Below are positions 56,417 through 64,000 of a stretch of 64,000 nt of DNA, in pieces. Below the pieces are notes generated by a model. That model was not told the DNA's origin. It did no database searches and saw only the letters and a program-made list of their open reading frames with translations. The stretch comes from Clostridium mediterraneense (lineage in GTDB: Bacteria; Bacillota; Clostridia; Clostridiales; Clostridiaceae): the NCBI RefSeq assembly GCF_900091705.1, contig NZ_LT594785.1, positions 1,782,985 through 1,846,984 of the forward strand. The letters are read 5' to 3'. The translations under genes and the position numbers were made by a program. Position 1 is the first letter of the stretch, and every line of letters starts with the position of its first letter.

Positions 56417-58318
56417 TTACTCCTCAGTTATTGCCACCATATTTTCTGTTTCCCTTATATATGTTGGAACAATATCTGCCATCTTATCTTTTAATTCTTC
56501 TTTACTTACTTCTTCACCAATTTTTATTAATTCATCTATCTTAAGTTCAATTTCTTTAATATCAAAATCACCTGGTTTACCAATAAATATTTTTTCATGC
56601 TTTGTTTTTTCTAAACCTTCTTCATCCATAAGAAGTTCTTCATAAAGTTTTTCTCCTGGTCTAAGCCCTGTAACTTTTATTTCTATATCTTTATCAGGTT
56701 CAAAACCACTTAATCTTATTAAATCTCTAGCAAGATCATAAATTTTTACTGGCTCTCCCATATCTAATACAAATATTTCTCCACCTGTTGCAAAGGCCCC
56801 AGCTTGAAGAACTAATTGAACTGCTTCTGGAATAAGCATAAAATATCTTGTTATATTTTCATGAGTTAATGTAACTGGCCCTCCAGCAGCTATTTGCTTT
56901 TTGAAAAGTGGAATAACTGAACCATTACTTCCAAGAACATTTCCAAATCTAACTGCTGCAAATTCTGTTTTCTTTCCAAGCTTTTTACTTTCAGCTTGCA
57001 TTCCCTGAATAACCATTTCACAAAGCCTTTTTGTTGCTCCCATAATATTTGTTGGATTAACAGCTTTATCTGTAGAAATAAGAACAAATTTTTCCACTTC
57101 ATATTTAAGAGCAAGCTCTGCAACATTTAATGTACCCTTAGCATTGTTTTTTATTGCCTCACTAGGAGAAAACTCCATTAAAGGGACGTGTTTATGAGCC
57201 GCAGCATGGAAAACAACCTCTGGTTTATATTCTTCAAAGATTTCTCTTATTCTGTCCTTTTCCCTCACTGTAGCTATAATTGTTCTTTTATTTAAATTTG
57301 GTTTATTCCTATTTAATTCATTTTCAATTTCATAAGCATTATTTTCATAATTATCTAGAATAAGTAGCAGACTTGGATTAAATTTAGATATCTGACGACA
57401 AAGTTCTGAACCAATTGAACCTCCACCACCTGTAACTAAAACTCTTTTTCCTTTTATATAACTATCTATTCCAGCTTTATCAAGTTTTATTTCATCTCTT
57501 CCTAGTAAATCTCTTAAATCGATATCCCTCATAGTTTTAATAGAAGCTTTTCCTTCTATCATCTCACCTATTGCTGGAACTATCTTTGTTTTCACTTTAG
57601 TTCTTTTACAAATTTCTATAATTTCTTTTTTACTTTTTCCATCTATTGATGAAATAGCAATTACTATCATATCTATTTCTTCTCTATTAACTATTTCTTC
57701 AATTTGATTTCTATTTCCTAATACCCTTAATCCTTTTAAATAAGTATTTAACTTCTCTGGATTATCATCTATAATTGCTACTGGTCTTAAATTATTTTCT
57801 CTATCTTTTTGCATTTCATCTATAATAAGATGTGCATAAGCACCTGCTCCTATAATAAGAACTTTTTTATAATCTTTTTCTAAGAATATACTTCCAAAAA
57901 GAGTTAATCTTCTTATTATTCTGTAAGAAAGTCTTGATCCTATAACAGCTAAATAAATTAATATCCCTGTAGCCCAAATTATTACAAGTGGAATTGCTGT
58001 TCCTTTAATTAATATTAATAAATTACTAGCTAAAATACCTATAGCTACTGCCATAGAAGCTCTAACAAATTCATCAAAACCTGCATTTCTCCATAGACTT
58101 CTATACATTTTAAAAGATATAAGGGGAATAAGATAACTTAAAAGAAGTATCCCACTAACACTTTTAAATTCGCTCTTATGAATTTCTGGAATAAAACTTT
58201 CATATCTAATATAAAAACTAAACATTAAAGCTAAATTAATAGCAATTATATCAGCAAAGAATAAAAGAGTACTTCTTATCTTTTTACCATTATCAAAGAA
58301 CCTTTTAAAATAACTCAA
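56417..58318 (-). CDS. pglF: PglF-like membrane UDP-GlcNAc 4,6-dehydratase
   Basis: 633 residues from a TTG at 58318. Four N-terminal membrane helices (about 12-130) are followed by a CoA-binding-like domain with IIGAGAYA. The catalytic domain (from about 290) has the NAD motif TGGGGSIGSEL and the active site STDKAV...MGATK, with Met in place of Tyr. This is the CapD/PglF/WbpM group, inverting or retaining 4,6-dehydratases. The pathway neighbours indicate the retaining PglF reaction, the first step to UDP-diNAcBac. Confidence 0.93.
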   Translation of the reverse strand: MSYFKRFFDNGKKIRSTLLFFADIIAINLALMFSFYIRYESFIPEIHKSEFKSVSGILLLSYLIPLISFKMYRSLWRNAGFDEFVRASMAVAIGILASNLLILIKGTAIPLVIIWATGILIYLAVIGSRLSYRIIRRLTLFGSIFLEKDYKKVLIIGAGAYAHLIIDEMQKDRENNLRPVAIIDDNPEKLNTYLKGLRVLGNRNQIEEIVNREEIDMIVIAISSIDGKSKKEIIEICKRTKVKTKIVPAIGEMIEGKASIKTMRDIDLRDLLGRDEIKLDKAGIDSYIKGKRVLVTGGGGSIGSELCRQISKFNPSLLLILDNYENNAYEIENELNRNKPNLNKRTIIATVREKDRIREIFEEYKPEVVFHAAAHKHVPLMEFSPSEAIKNNAKGTLNVAELALKYEVEKFVLISTDKAVNPTNIMGATKRLCEMVIQGMQAESKKLGKKTEFAAVRFGNVLGSNGSVIPLFKKQIAAGGPVTLTHENITRYFMLIPEAVQLVLQAGAFATGGEIFVLDMGEPVKIYDLARDLIRLSGFEPDKDIEIKVTGLRPGEKLYEELLMDEEGLEKTKHEKIFIGKPGDFDIKEIELKIDELIKIGEEVSKEELKDKMADIVPTYIRETENMVAITEE

Positions 58319-58346
58319 ATTCCTATCCCCTTTTTATTATTAAATT

Positions 58347-59006
58347 TTATTTTTCACCATAATAATAGTAGTAATTATTTCTACCATTTTTACTATCTAC
58401 AGCATTTAATACTGTTCCTATTATTTTTCCACCTACATTTTCTATCTGCTTTTTAGCTTTTATAACTATATCTTTCTTTGTATGTCCAGCCCTAATAACT
58501 AAAACCATCCCATCAGCACTTCTTGAAAGAATTTGAGCATCTGTTACAGCAAGTACTGGTGGTGTATCAAGAATTATACAATCATAATGCCTTCTTAACT
58601 CCTCTAAAAGTTTTTGCATATTTTTACTACCAAGCATTTCTGAAGGATTTGGTGGAATCTTCCCTGAAGTTATTATTGTTAAATATTTATTAAACTCTTT
58701 CATAGTATCCTTTAATTCAGCTTTTCCTACCATAACTTCTGAAAGACCTGAACTATTAGTTATACCAAATTTTTTATGTACTGTTGGTTTTCTTAAATCA
58801 CAATCTATAAGTATAGTTTTCTTACCATCCTGAGCTATTGAAAGAGCTAAATTACCTGATGTTGTTGACTTACCTTCTCCTGGTTGAGAACTAGTTACTA
58901 TAATAACTTGTGCATTTTTATCAAAGGACGAATATTGTATATTAGTCCTTAAAGTCTTGTAAGCTTCCGCCCCTACTGATTTTGGATCACTTTGAACTAT
59001 AAACAC
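58347..59006 (-). CDS. BY-kinase (CpsD/CapB-like tyrosine autokinase)
   Basis: 219 residues, GTG start at 59006 with a GGGGGGG run upstream. Walker A is GEGKSTT, Walker A' is LIDCDLRKP and Walker B is ILDTPP. The C-terminus is a run of five tyrosines (NNYYYYYGEK), the autophosphorylation cluster. It is the cytoplasmic half of a Gram-positive chain-length control pair. Its partner is the membrane protein just upstream. No CpsB-type phosphatase is present in the window. Confidence 0.93.
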   Translation of the reverse strand: MFIVQSDPKSVGAEAYKTLRTNIQYSSFDKNAQVIIVTSSQPGEGKSTTSGNLALSIAQDGKKTILIDCDLRKPTVHKKFGITNSSGLSEVMVGKAELKDTMKEFNKYLTIITSGKIPPNPSEMLGSKNMQKLLEELRRHYDCIILDTPPVLAVTDAQILSRSADGMVLVIRAGHTKKDIVIKAKKQIENVGGKIIGTVLNAVDSKNGRNNYYYYYGEK

Positions 59007-59017
59007 TTTATCCCCCC

Positions 59018-59725
59018 CTATTTTCCTTTTCTACTTTTCTCATCAAACTTTGGAATAACTCCTATAACTGGAAGCTCTAAAGCAGCCTCTAATTCCTCAG
59101 TTCCTTTAAAAGTATTATCTAAATACTCTAAAAGGAATGCTATTCCAACACTTATCATCAGTCCTAATAAAAATCCAATTGCTGTATTCATAATCTTATT
59201 TGGAGCAACTGGAGCTATTGGTTCCTCTACTTCTTGAATTACTTGTATATTACCATTCGGAATTAAATCACTTGACTTTGATATAAATGTATTTGTAACT
59301 GCTTTTAATATTTTAGTTACTTCTGATTTATTCTTTGTTTTATATGTAATATCTAAGATTTGAGTGTTAGCCCCTGGTGTAACTGTAAGATTTGAAAGTA
59401 CTCTAGATACATTGGATACACTTGTATCTTCTCCGATAACTCTTAATGCTTTTTTAGTAGAATCTTTTGTTTTAATAATCTCAGCATATGTTTTCATAAG
59501 ATTTTGATACATAGTAACATCACTACTATTGTAGTCTTTTGATTCACTTGTAGAACCTTCTTTACCTATAAAAACTTTGACCTTCCCCTCATAGGTAGGC
59601 TTAATAACAAAAAAACTAAGTATTCCTGCTACTAATGTAGATAAAATAGTGATTAAAACTATCATCTTCCATCTTTGCTTTAGACTATAAAAAATATCTT
59701 CTAGCCTTATAACTTCTTCGTTCAT
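59018..59725 (-). CDS. Capsule chain-length determinant/kinase activator (Wzz/CpsC-like)
   Basis: 235 residues. Two membrane helices (about 17-37 and 180-198) enclose an outside domain of about 140 residues. PVAPNK lies before the second helix and the tail is short and cytoplasmic. It activates the BY-kinase and sets capsule length. It is the first gene of the capsule operon, with an extended -10 promoter 40 bases upstream and GGGGGATGAA before the ATG at 59725. Confidence 0.92.
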   Translation of the reverse strand: MNEEVIRLEDIFYSLKQRWKMIVLITILSTLVAGILSFFVIKPTYEGKVKVFIGKEGSTSESKDYNSSDVTMYQNLMKTYAEIIKTKDSTKKALRVIGEDTSVSNVSRVLSNLTVTPGANTQILDITYKTKNKSEVTKILKAVTNTFISKSSDLIPNGNIQVIQEVEEPIAPVAPNKIMNTAIGFLLGLMISVGIAFLLEYLDNTFKGTEELEAALELPVIGVIPKFDEKSRKGK

Positions 59726-59763
59726 TTCATCCCCCTAAATAAATATTTTTACTTACCTAGGAG

Positions 59764-59772
59764 ATTATACCA
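59764..59772 (-). promoter_or_regulatory. Extended -10 promoter of the capsule operon
   Basis: On the minus strand TGGTATAAT, a perfect extended -10, about 40 bases before the Wzz-like gene. The -35 (TTTTAA) is poor. The next upstream gene ends in a terminator, so this is the likely start of the operon down to at least 42346. Confidence 0.65.
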
Positions 59773-59883
59773 TTACAGTAATATATTTAAAATATCATAA
59801 TTGTTATAATTTTGTAACTTTTGTATAATTATGTTTATTATTGTATATAACTTATATATCTATATACTTAATCAAAAATACAA

Positions 59884-59919
59884 TAAAAAATAGGTACTAC
59901 TTTAGTACCTATTTTTGTT
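59884..59919 (-). terminator. Terminator of the second polysaccharide cluster
   Basis: A perfect 13-base stem, AAAAATAGGTACT (59886-59898) with AGTACCTATTTTT (59904-59916), and a five-base loop. T-rich sequence follows on the minus strand. Confidence 0.85.
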
Positions 59920-59997
59920 ATTAAATTTAATATACATGACTTTAAACTTATATTTTATTTAAAATTAAGTATAAATAAAAAGAAACTAACTAAAAAT

Positions 59998-61245
59998 TTA
60001 TCTATAAAATTTACATATATATATTTTTATAATCTCAATAATACAAATCATATAAACCCAAAAAGTTTGTAAATAATAATATTCAAACCATCCCATAACT
60101 AGTCCACTAGCAAACGTAGCGTATATTAACTTAGAAACTAAATCTTTATTATACTTAGCTCTAATTAATAAAAAATATGAATATATTGATATAAATCCAA
60201 CCATAAGAATAGACTTGATCCATCCACTATATAAAAGTAAAGTTCCAAAAAAAGAATTTACATTACTATATTTATATTCATTTGAAAAAATAGAATATAT
60301 AGCAGCCTGATTAGTAGGTATATATCCAGTATTCTCTACAATATTAAATTTAGATAAAAATTTAATAAATGGAGAGAAAATTGGATTATTAATAATATCA
60401 ACATCAAAAAATAAATTATTAGAAATATTATAGTTAAAGCTCTGGATACCTGATGTTAAATAAGATATAAATTTATCAATCATAGTCTTATAAGTATTAA
60501 TATCGTATATATTACTTTTATCCCAAATTGTTATTTCAATAAAATAGACCATTAGAAAAGCAAATATCCCTAATATACTAACTAACAATATATTTTTAAG
60601 CTTTAAATTTTTATTATTAATTATACAATACATAATAGCTCCACCTACGCAAGGCATTATTATCATACCCTTAACAAAAGTTAAAAATATTGGTAATAAA
60701 AACAGAATTGCTACAAATATATTCTTTTTCTTCCCCTTTTTATAAGTTCCTAAAAAATATATAACACAAAAAAAGCATATTAATCTTAAATAAAAATTTA
60801 TTCCTCCTATATATTGAGCTTGAAATCCTTCATTAACAATAAATGATACTTTCGGAAACTTCCTAATCTTATTTATAAAATCTAAAAGTAAAATACTAAC
60901 TGAAAAAAATCCTAAAACATACATTAATTTATCAACTTTTAAAGTATTAAAAGTTGTTTTTTTATTCTTCTTATATAAATTATTTGCTAGATATTCTCCT
61001 ATCCCCCCCAAAAGTCTAAATAAGATAGTAAAGATAATGAATATTAAAATCGTATTTGTATGCAAATATTTTACTTCACTACATAATGACATTATATAAG
61101 TTATAAAAGTTATCAAATAAATAGGTAATATTAATATATTAAATGGTGTTAGATTACTTCCTAAAATATTTTTATCATATAAATAAATTACTAAAATAAT
61201 TACTCCCCATATAATCATCAATAATAATGTTATAATATTTAACAT
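59998..61245 (-). CDS. Second polysaccharide polymerase-like membrane protein
   Basis: 415 residues, about eleven membrane helices with one larger outside loop near residues 240-320. The pattern is like O-antigen or capsule polymerases (Wzy/EpsG-like) with little sequence conservation. It is the last gene of the cluster that continues off the right edge, two bases past its glycosyltransferase neighbour. Together with the other polymerase at 46104 it points to a second glycan made at this locus. Confidence 0.65.
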   Translation of the reverse strand: MLNIITLLLMIIWGVIILVIYLYDKNILGSNLTPFNILILPIYLITFITYIMSLCSEVKYLHTNTILIFIIFTILFRLLGGIGEYLANNLYKKNKKTTFNTLKVDKLMYVLGFFSVSILLLDFINKIRKFPKVSFIVNEGFQAQYIGGINFYLRLICFFCVIYFLGTYKKGKKKNIFVAILFLLPIFLTFVKGMIIMPCVGGAIMYCIINNKNLKLKNILLVSILGIFAFLMVYFIEITIWDKSNIYDINTYKTMIDKFISYLTSGIQSFNYNISNNLFFDVDIINNPIFSPFIKFLSKFNIVENTGYIPTNQAAIYSIFSNEYKYSNVNSFFGTLLLYSGWIKSILMVGFISIYSYFLLIRAKYNKDLVSKLIYATFASGLVMGWFEYYYLQTFWVYMICIIEIIKIYICKFYR

Positions 61246-61246
61246 A

Positions 61247-62215
61247 TCAGCTTACATATAAAGAGATAACATCTCTTATTGCTCCCTTAACTCCTGTATA
61301 AAAAATATTATAATTTTTATTAATTATATTTTTTATAATTAAATGAATACTCTTTAATCTGTTTTTTGAATTTAATTTATTCATATCTTCCCAAAAATAA
61401 ATACACCTATTTAATTTATTATTTATATCAGTACTTTCATTTCTATAAAATTGAGAATAATTATAAACTGATTTATAGCGTTTCAATCTATCAAATCTAA
61501 CTTTTTTAATTTTCTTTATATTATTGAAATAACTTTTAATCTTACCAATTAAATTAATATTTTTAGCACCAACAACATTATTAGAATGTTGCCTATATAA
61601 TATTAATTTTTTATCTAAATATAAAATTCTATTATTCATTGCATATATAATAGCTAACCAACCATCATGTAACCATCCATTAGGTATAGGAAATAACTTT
61701 TCAAGTTTGCAGTTTCTAATTGCCATAGTTGCTCCAGTTACTACACATCTATTTAAAAGAATATCTATAATATATTTATTCTCTATTGATGGCTTAAACC
61801 CTACACTCTTCCATAAATCAATTTTAAATTCTTTTAACTCAGAATCTACTAAACTAGCATTAGTAAACACTAAATTACACTTTTTATTTTCTTTAAAAAT
61901 CCTCTCTATAATTTTAACTTTATCAATATCCCAAACATCATCTTGATCTGAAGTAAAAATTATGTCTCCTGTACATTTTTTTATAGCATTTTCAAAATTC
62001 TTAGTTACTCCCATATTTTTTTCATTTTCAACTATTGTATATTCTATATTCTTGGAACTTAGTATTCTTTTTATAATCTTTACTGTATTATCAGTAGAAG
62101 CATCATCAAATATAACTATTTCATCAGGTCTTCTACTTTGATTACATATACTCATAAGCTGTTCTTCTACATATAATTCACCATTATATGTACATATCGC
62201 TACTGATATTTTCAA
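61247..62215 (-). CDS. GT2-family glycosyltransferase (rhamnosyltransferase-like)
   Basis: 322 residues from a TTG start at 62215, GGAGGGG six bases upstream. The GT-A fold begins SVAICTYNGE, with the motifs DDASTDNT and SDQDDVW (metal-binding DQD) and LHDGW later. This spelling is common in rhamnosyl- and related transferases of cell-wall glycans. The start lies 32 bases inside the flippase gene, so the two are coupled. Confidence 0.87.
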   Translation of the reverse strand: MKISVAICTYNGELYVEEQLMSICNQSRRPDEIVIFDDASTDNTVKIIKRILSSKNIEYTIVENEKNMGVTKNFENAIKKCTGDIIFTSDQDDVWDIDKVKIIERIFKENKKCNLVFTNASLVDSELKEFKIDLWKSVGFKPSIENKYIIDILLNRCVVTGATMAIRNCKLEKLFPIPNGWLHDGWLAIIYAMNNRILYLDKKLILYRQHSNNVVGAKNINLIGKIKSYFNNIKKIKKVRFDRLKRYKSVYNYSQFYRNESTDINNKLNRCIYFWEDMNKLNSKNRLKSIHLIIKNIINKNYNIFYTGVKGAIRDVISLYVS

Positions 62216-63467
62216 TAAAATCCCCTCCTAAATTTTTTCTTAAAATATAGAACATCATTAATACTATATATAGTTCTGACATTAATGAGGCAATAGCCAT
62301 CCCTATTCCACTAAAATTAGGAACTAAGATAAATGAAAGGCTGATACAAATCACTCCAGTAGAAATAATTATATTTCTAAATTTCTTTTCCATCCCAATA
62401 TTTATCATTATCTGTGTTCCAAATAAATTATTCAAAAAAATAGTTGTTGGTATTATAGATAAAATTTTTATAACTAAAGAGGTGTAAGATACATATGAAT
62501 TAACAAAAATCTTAGCTATTAAATCTGAAAAAACAAAAAGAGAAATAGATATGCTTATAAATAGAAGTGTCCCTTTTTTCATTATCCTTCTTATAAAATT
62601 CATTCCTTCAACTAAAGACTTAGAAAATTTCTCACTACTAATTGGGTATATTGCTTTATTAAGGGGACTTATAAGCCCTACAGCTGTTCTAACTATTTTT
62701 TCTCCAATAGAATAACTAGCCACTATCTCTGAAGTTGCAAATGCTCCTAATATAAAAACATTAATATTACTAAATAAAGTAGTTGATATTTGTGAAACAA
62801 ACAAGGTCCATCCTTCTTTAAAAGTTAATAAAACATCATTAAATTTAAATTTAACAAAATGAATTCTGTATTTATGATAAAGATAATACATTCCTAGACA
62901 GCTTTGTACTACTGATATTATTGAATATATTATTATGCATTTATATAAATCGGTATCATTATATACAAAAGTAAAAACTAAAAATAATTGAGAAATTTTT
63001 GAACACATAGTTATAGTAGAAGATGCTTTCATATCTTCTAGTCCCTGAAACATCCATATAGGATAAATAGTATTGCCTAAACTATAAATCATAAATAAAA
63101 TACAGCCCTTCTCATAAATTCCATATATATCAGAAAAACTAAAAAAGATACTTATTAATATACATATACCTAAAAGTAATATTAATCTTCCTATTTGTAC
63201 ACTTGTATAATATAAATTTAATTCTTTAATATCTTTTCTTATCTTAACAATTTTCTTTGGAGCACTGAGTGAATAACCATAATCACTTATTATACATATA
63301 TATCCTGCTAAAAGATAAGAAAATTGAAATATACCATAATTGTTCATTCCTAAATTTCGTGATAAATATGGCATTAATAGTACAGGGAATATCTGCATAA
63401 AGAATTGTAAAATGTATAAGAATATTAAATTGCTTTTAAGTTTGCTTTTTAAATTATAATTATTCAA
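62184..63467 (-). CDS. Wzx-type polysaccharide flippase
   Basis: 427 residues with a TTG start at 63467, GGAGG ten bases upstream. About twelve membrane helices. The N-terminus with LPYLSRNLGMNNYGIFQF and the later segment PIWMFQGLEDM are typical of the RfbX/Wzx branch of the MOP superfamily, different from the MurJ-like flippase at 42872. It should flip the second glycan's repeat unit. It overlaps the genes on both sides. Confidence 0.88.
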   Translation of the reverse strand: MNNYNLKSKLKSNLIFLYILQFFMQIFPVLLMPYLSRNLGMNNYGIFQFSYLLAGYICIISDYGYSLSAPKKIVKIRKDIKELNLYYTSVQIGRLILLLGICILISIFFSFSDIYGIYEKGCILFMIYSLGNTIYPIWMFQGLEDMKASSTITMCSKISQLFLVFTFVYNDTDLYKCIIIYSIISVVQSCLGMYYLYHKYRIHFVKFKFNDVLLTFKEGWTLFVSQISTTLFSNINVFILGAFATSEIVASYSIGEKIVRTAVGLISPLNKAIYPISSEKFSKSLVEGMNFIRRIMKKGTLLFISISISLFVFSDLIAKIFVNSYVSYTSLVIKILSIIPTTIFLNNLFGTQIMINIGMEKKFRNIIISTGVICISLSFILVPNFSGIGMAIASLMSELYIVLMMFYILRKNLGGDFIENISSDMYI

Positions 63468-64000
63468 ATTGCCTATTCCTCCAATTTAATATATACGATA
63501 TAGATTCATACCTTTTTAATCTTCTAATATCATTTTTAATTTTTCCTGTTGTAGAATGCTCATTATGTTCTATTTCTATATTATCTAAATATTTTATTTG
63601 CTTACCAAATCTATATATTTGTTCAGCTAAGTAAATTTCTTCTGAATATAATAATTTACTGTAGTCTAATGTTCCTCCAAGTGTAAAAAATTCTTTATTT
63701 ATTATAATAAATGATCCATGTGCTGCATAAATTTTATCTACCTTATCAGTAAATTCACTACTAAAAAAATCTGATTTTATCTTTGCTAATTTATTAAACA
63801 AATAGAAGAAAACTTTATTTGAATAAAAGATTTTAAGAATCTTTAATTTTCTATCTTTTATTCTTCCTATTAAAAATGGATTTTGATTTCTCTTTGTTTC
63901 TAAACTAATTATCTTAGGTGCTATACAAATAGCATCCTCATTATCTAACTTTGATATAAAATCACTAGATTTTATCTTAATATCAGTATTTGAAATTACC
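63460..64000 (-). CDS. GT2-family glycosyltransferase, N-terminus beyond the window
   Basis: The frame stays open from the TAA at 63460 to the right edge, at least 180 codons. A TTG at 63801 is inside the gene and is not the start. The visible N-terminal end, VISNTDIKIK with APKIISLETK and QNPF, matches the middle of rhamnosyltransferase-like GT2 proteins. The rest has GSFIIINKEFFTLGGTLDY and EEIYLAEQI, the acceptor-side motifs. It ends eight bases into the flippase gene. The donor site lies outside the window. Confidence 0.82.
   Translation of the reverse strand, partial: VISNTDIKIKSSDFISKLDNEDAICIAPKIISLETKRNQNPFLIGRIKDRKLKILKIFYSNKVFFYLFNKLAKIKSDFFSSEFTDKVDKIYAAHGSFIIINKEFFTLGGTLDYSKLLYSEEIYLAEQIYRFGKQIKYLDNIEIEHNEHSTTGKIKNDIRRLKRYESISYILNWRNRQFE

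Noticed and set aside
56890-57126. 78-codon minus-strand frame inside the PglF-like gene
   Set aside because: It is an alternative frame of a conserved active-site region, with no start site of its own.
63460-63801. A complete 113-residue small protein at the right end
   Set aside because: The frame stays open upstream to the window edge with glycosyltransferase sequence, so the TTG at 63801 is internal.
1-64000. rRNA, tRNA, CRISPR arrays, insertion sequences, prophage
   Set aside because: I looked for GC-rich RNA genes, regular direct repeats with spacers, and transposase or integrase genes, and found none.

Overview
The window is AT-rich (low GC by eye) and has tightly packed genes, strong AGGAGG-type ribosome binding sites and clostridial gene content. 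Oxygen-sensitive hydrogenase maturases HydE, HydG and HydF, a Ter stress operon, a BceAB-type peptide-resistance system, chitin and peptidoglycan hydrolases and a long capsule locus fit a Gram-positive anaerobe of Clostridium sensu stricto. Clostridium perfringens is my best guess. That is inference from gene content and style; I made no database comparison.

Layout, left to right. (1) 1-697: a secreted or membrane-anchored protein cut by the left edge. (2) 905-3517: a calcium-type P-type ATPase. (3) 3649-13029: a nine-gene minus-strand Ter operon. From its promoter near 13,090 it reads C-C lyase, TRSP-type phosphoribosyltransferase, StiP/PELOTA phosphoribosyltransferase, HAD phosphatase, YceG-like protein, TelA with a prion-like Asn/Gln/Met/Gly-rich head, and three TerD proteins. 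Metal-sensing TerD proteins are thus linked to a predicted nucleotide-like biosynthetic pathway. (4) 13159-17704: a Bce-type module (response regulator, intramembrane-sensing kinase, ABC ATPase, ten-helix permease) with a BceR-like operator in front of the transporter genes. (5) 17838-24247: a KimA-like permease, a secreted glucosaminidase, a multidomain chitinase (the only plus-strand gene here) and a lipoprotein.

(6) 24416-31522: two secreted proteins with the same leader and the same repeated module. The larger, about 1,780 residues, carries six modules, Ig-like linkers and a transglutaminase-like Cys/His domain. (7) 31765-36268: a GNAT acetyltransferase and the hydE-hydG-hydF operon. (8) 36579-41053: three plus-strand paralogous anchored proteins, two with an inserted SH3-like domain. 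(9) 41201-59725: a long minus-strand capsule operon. It starts with a Wzz-like chain-length protein and a BY-kinase, then a complete Pgl-type set for UDP-diacetylbacillosamine and its transfer to the lipid carrier, then the CapE/CapF/CapG pathway to UDP-N-acetyl-L-fucosamine. Glycosyltransferases, a polymerase, a pyruvyltransferase, a flippase, an O-acetyltransferase and an N-acetylhexosamine kinase follow. (10) 59998-64000: a second polysaccharide cluster with its own polymerase, flippase and glycosyltransferases, running off the right edge.

The common theme is the cell envelope: a capsule, secreted glycan-active or adhesive proteins, and stress systems that detect envelope or metal damage. 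I saw no rRNA, tRNA, CRISPR array, insertion sequence or phage gene. The least explained items are the giant transglutaminase-like secreted protein with its companion, the three anchored paralogs, and the prion-like head on TelA.
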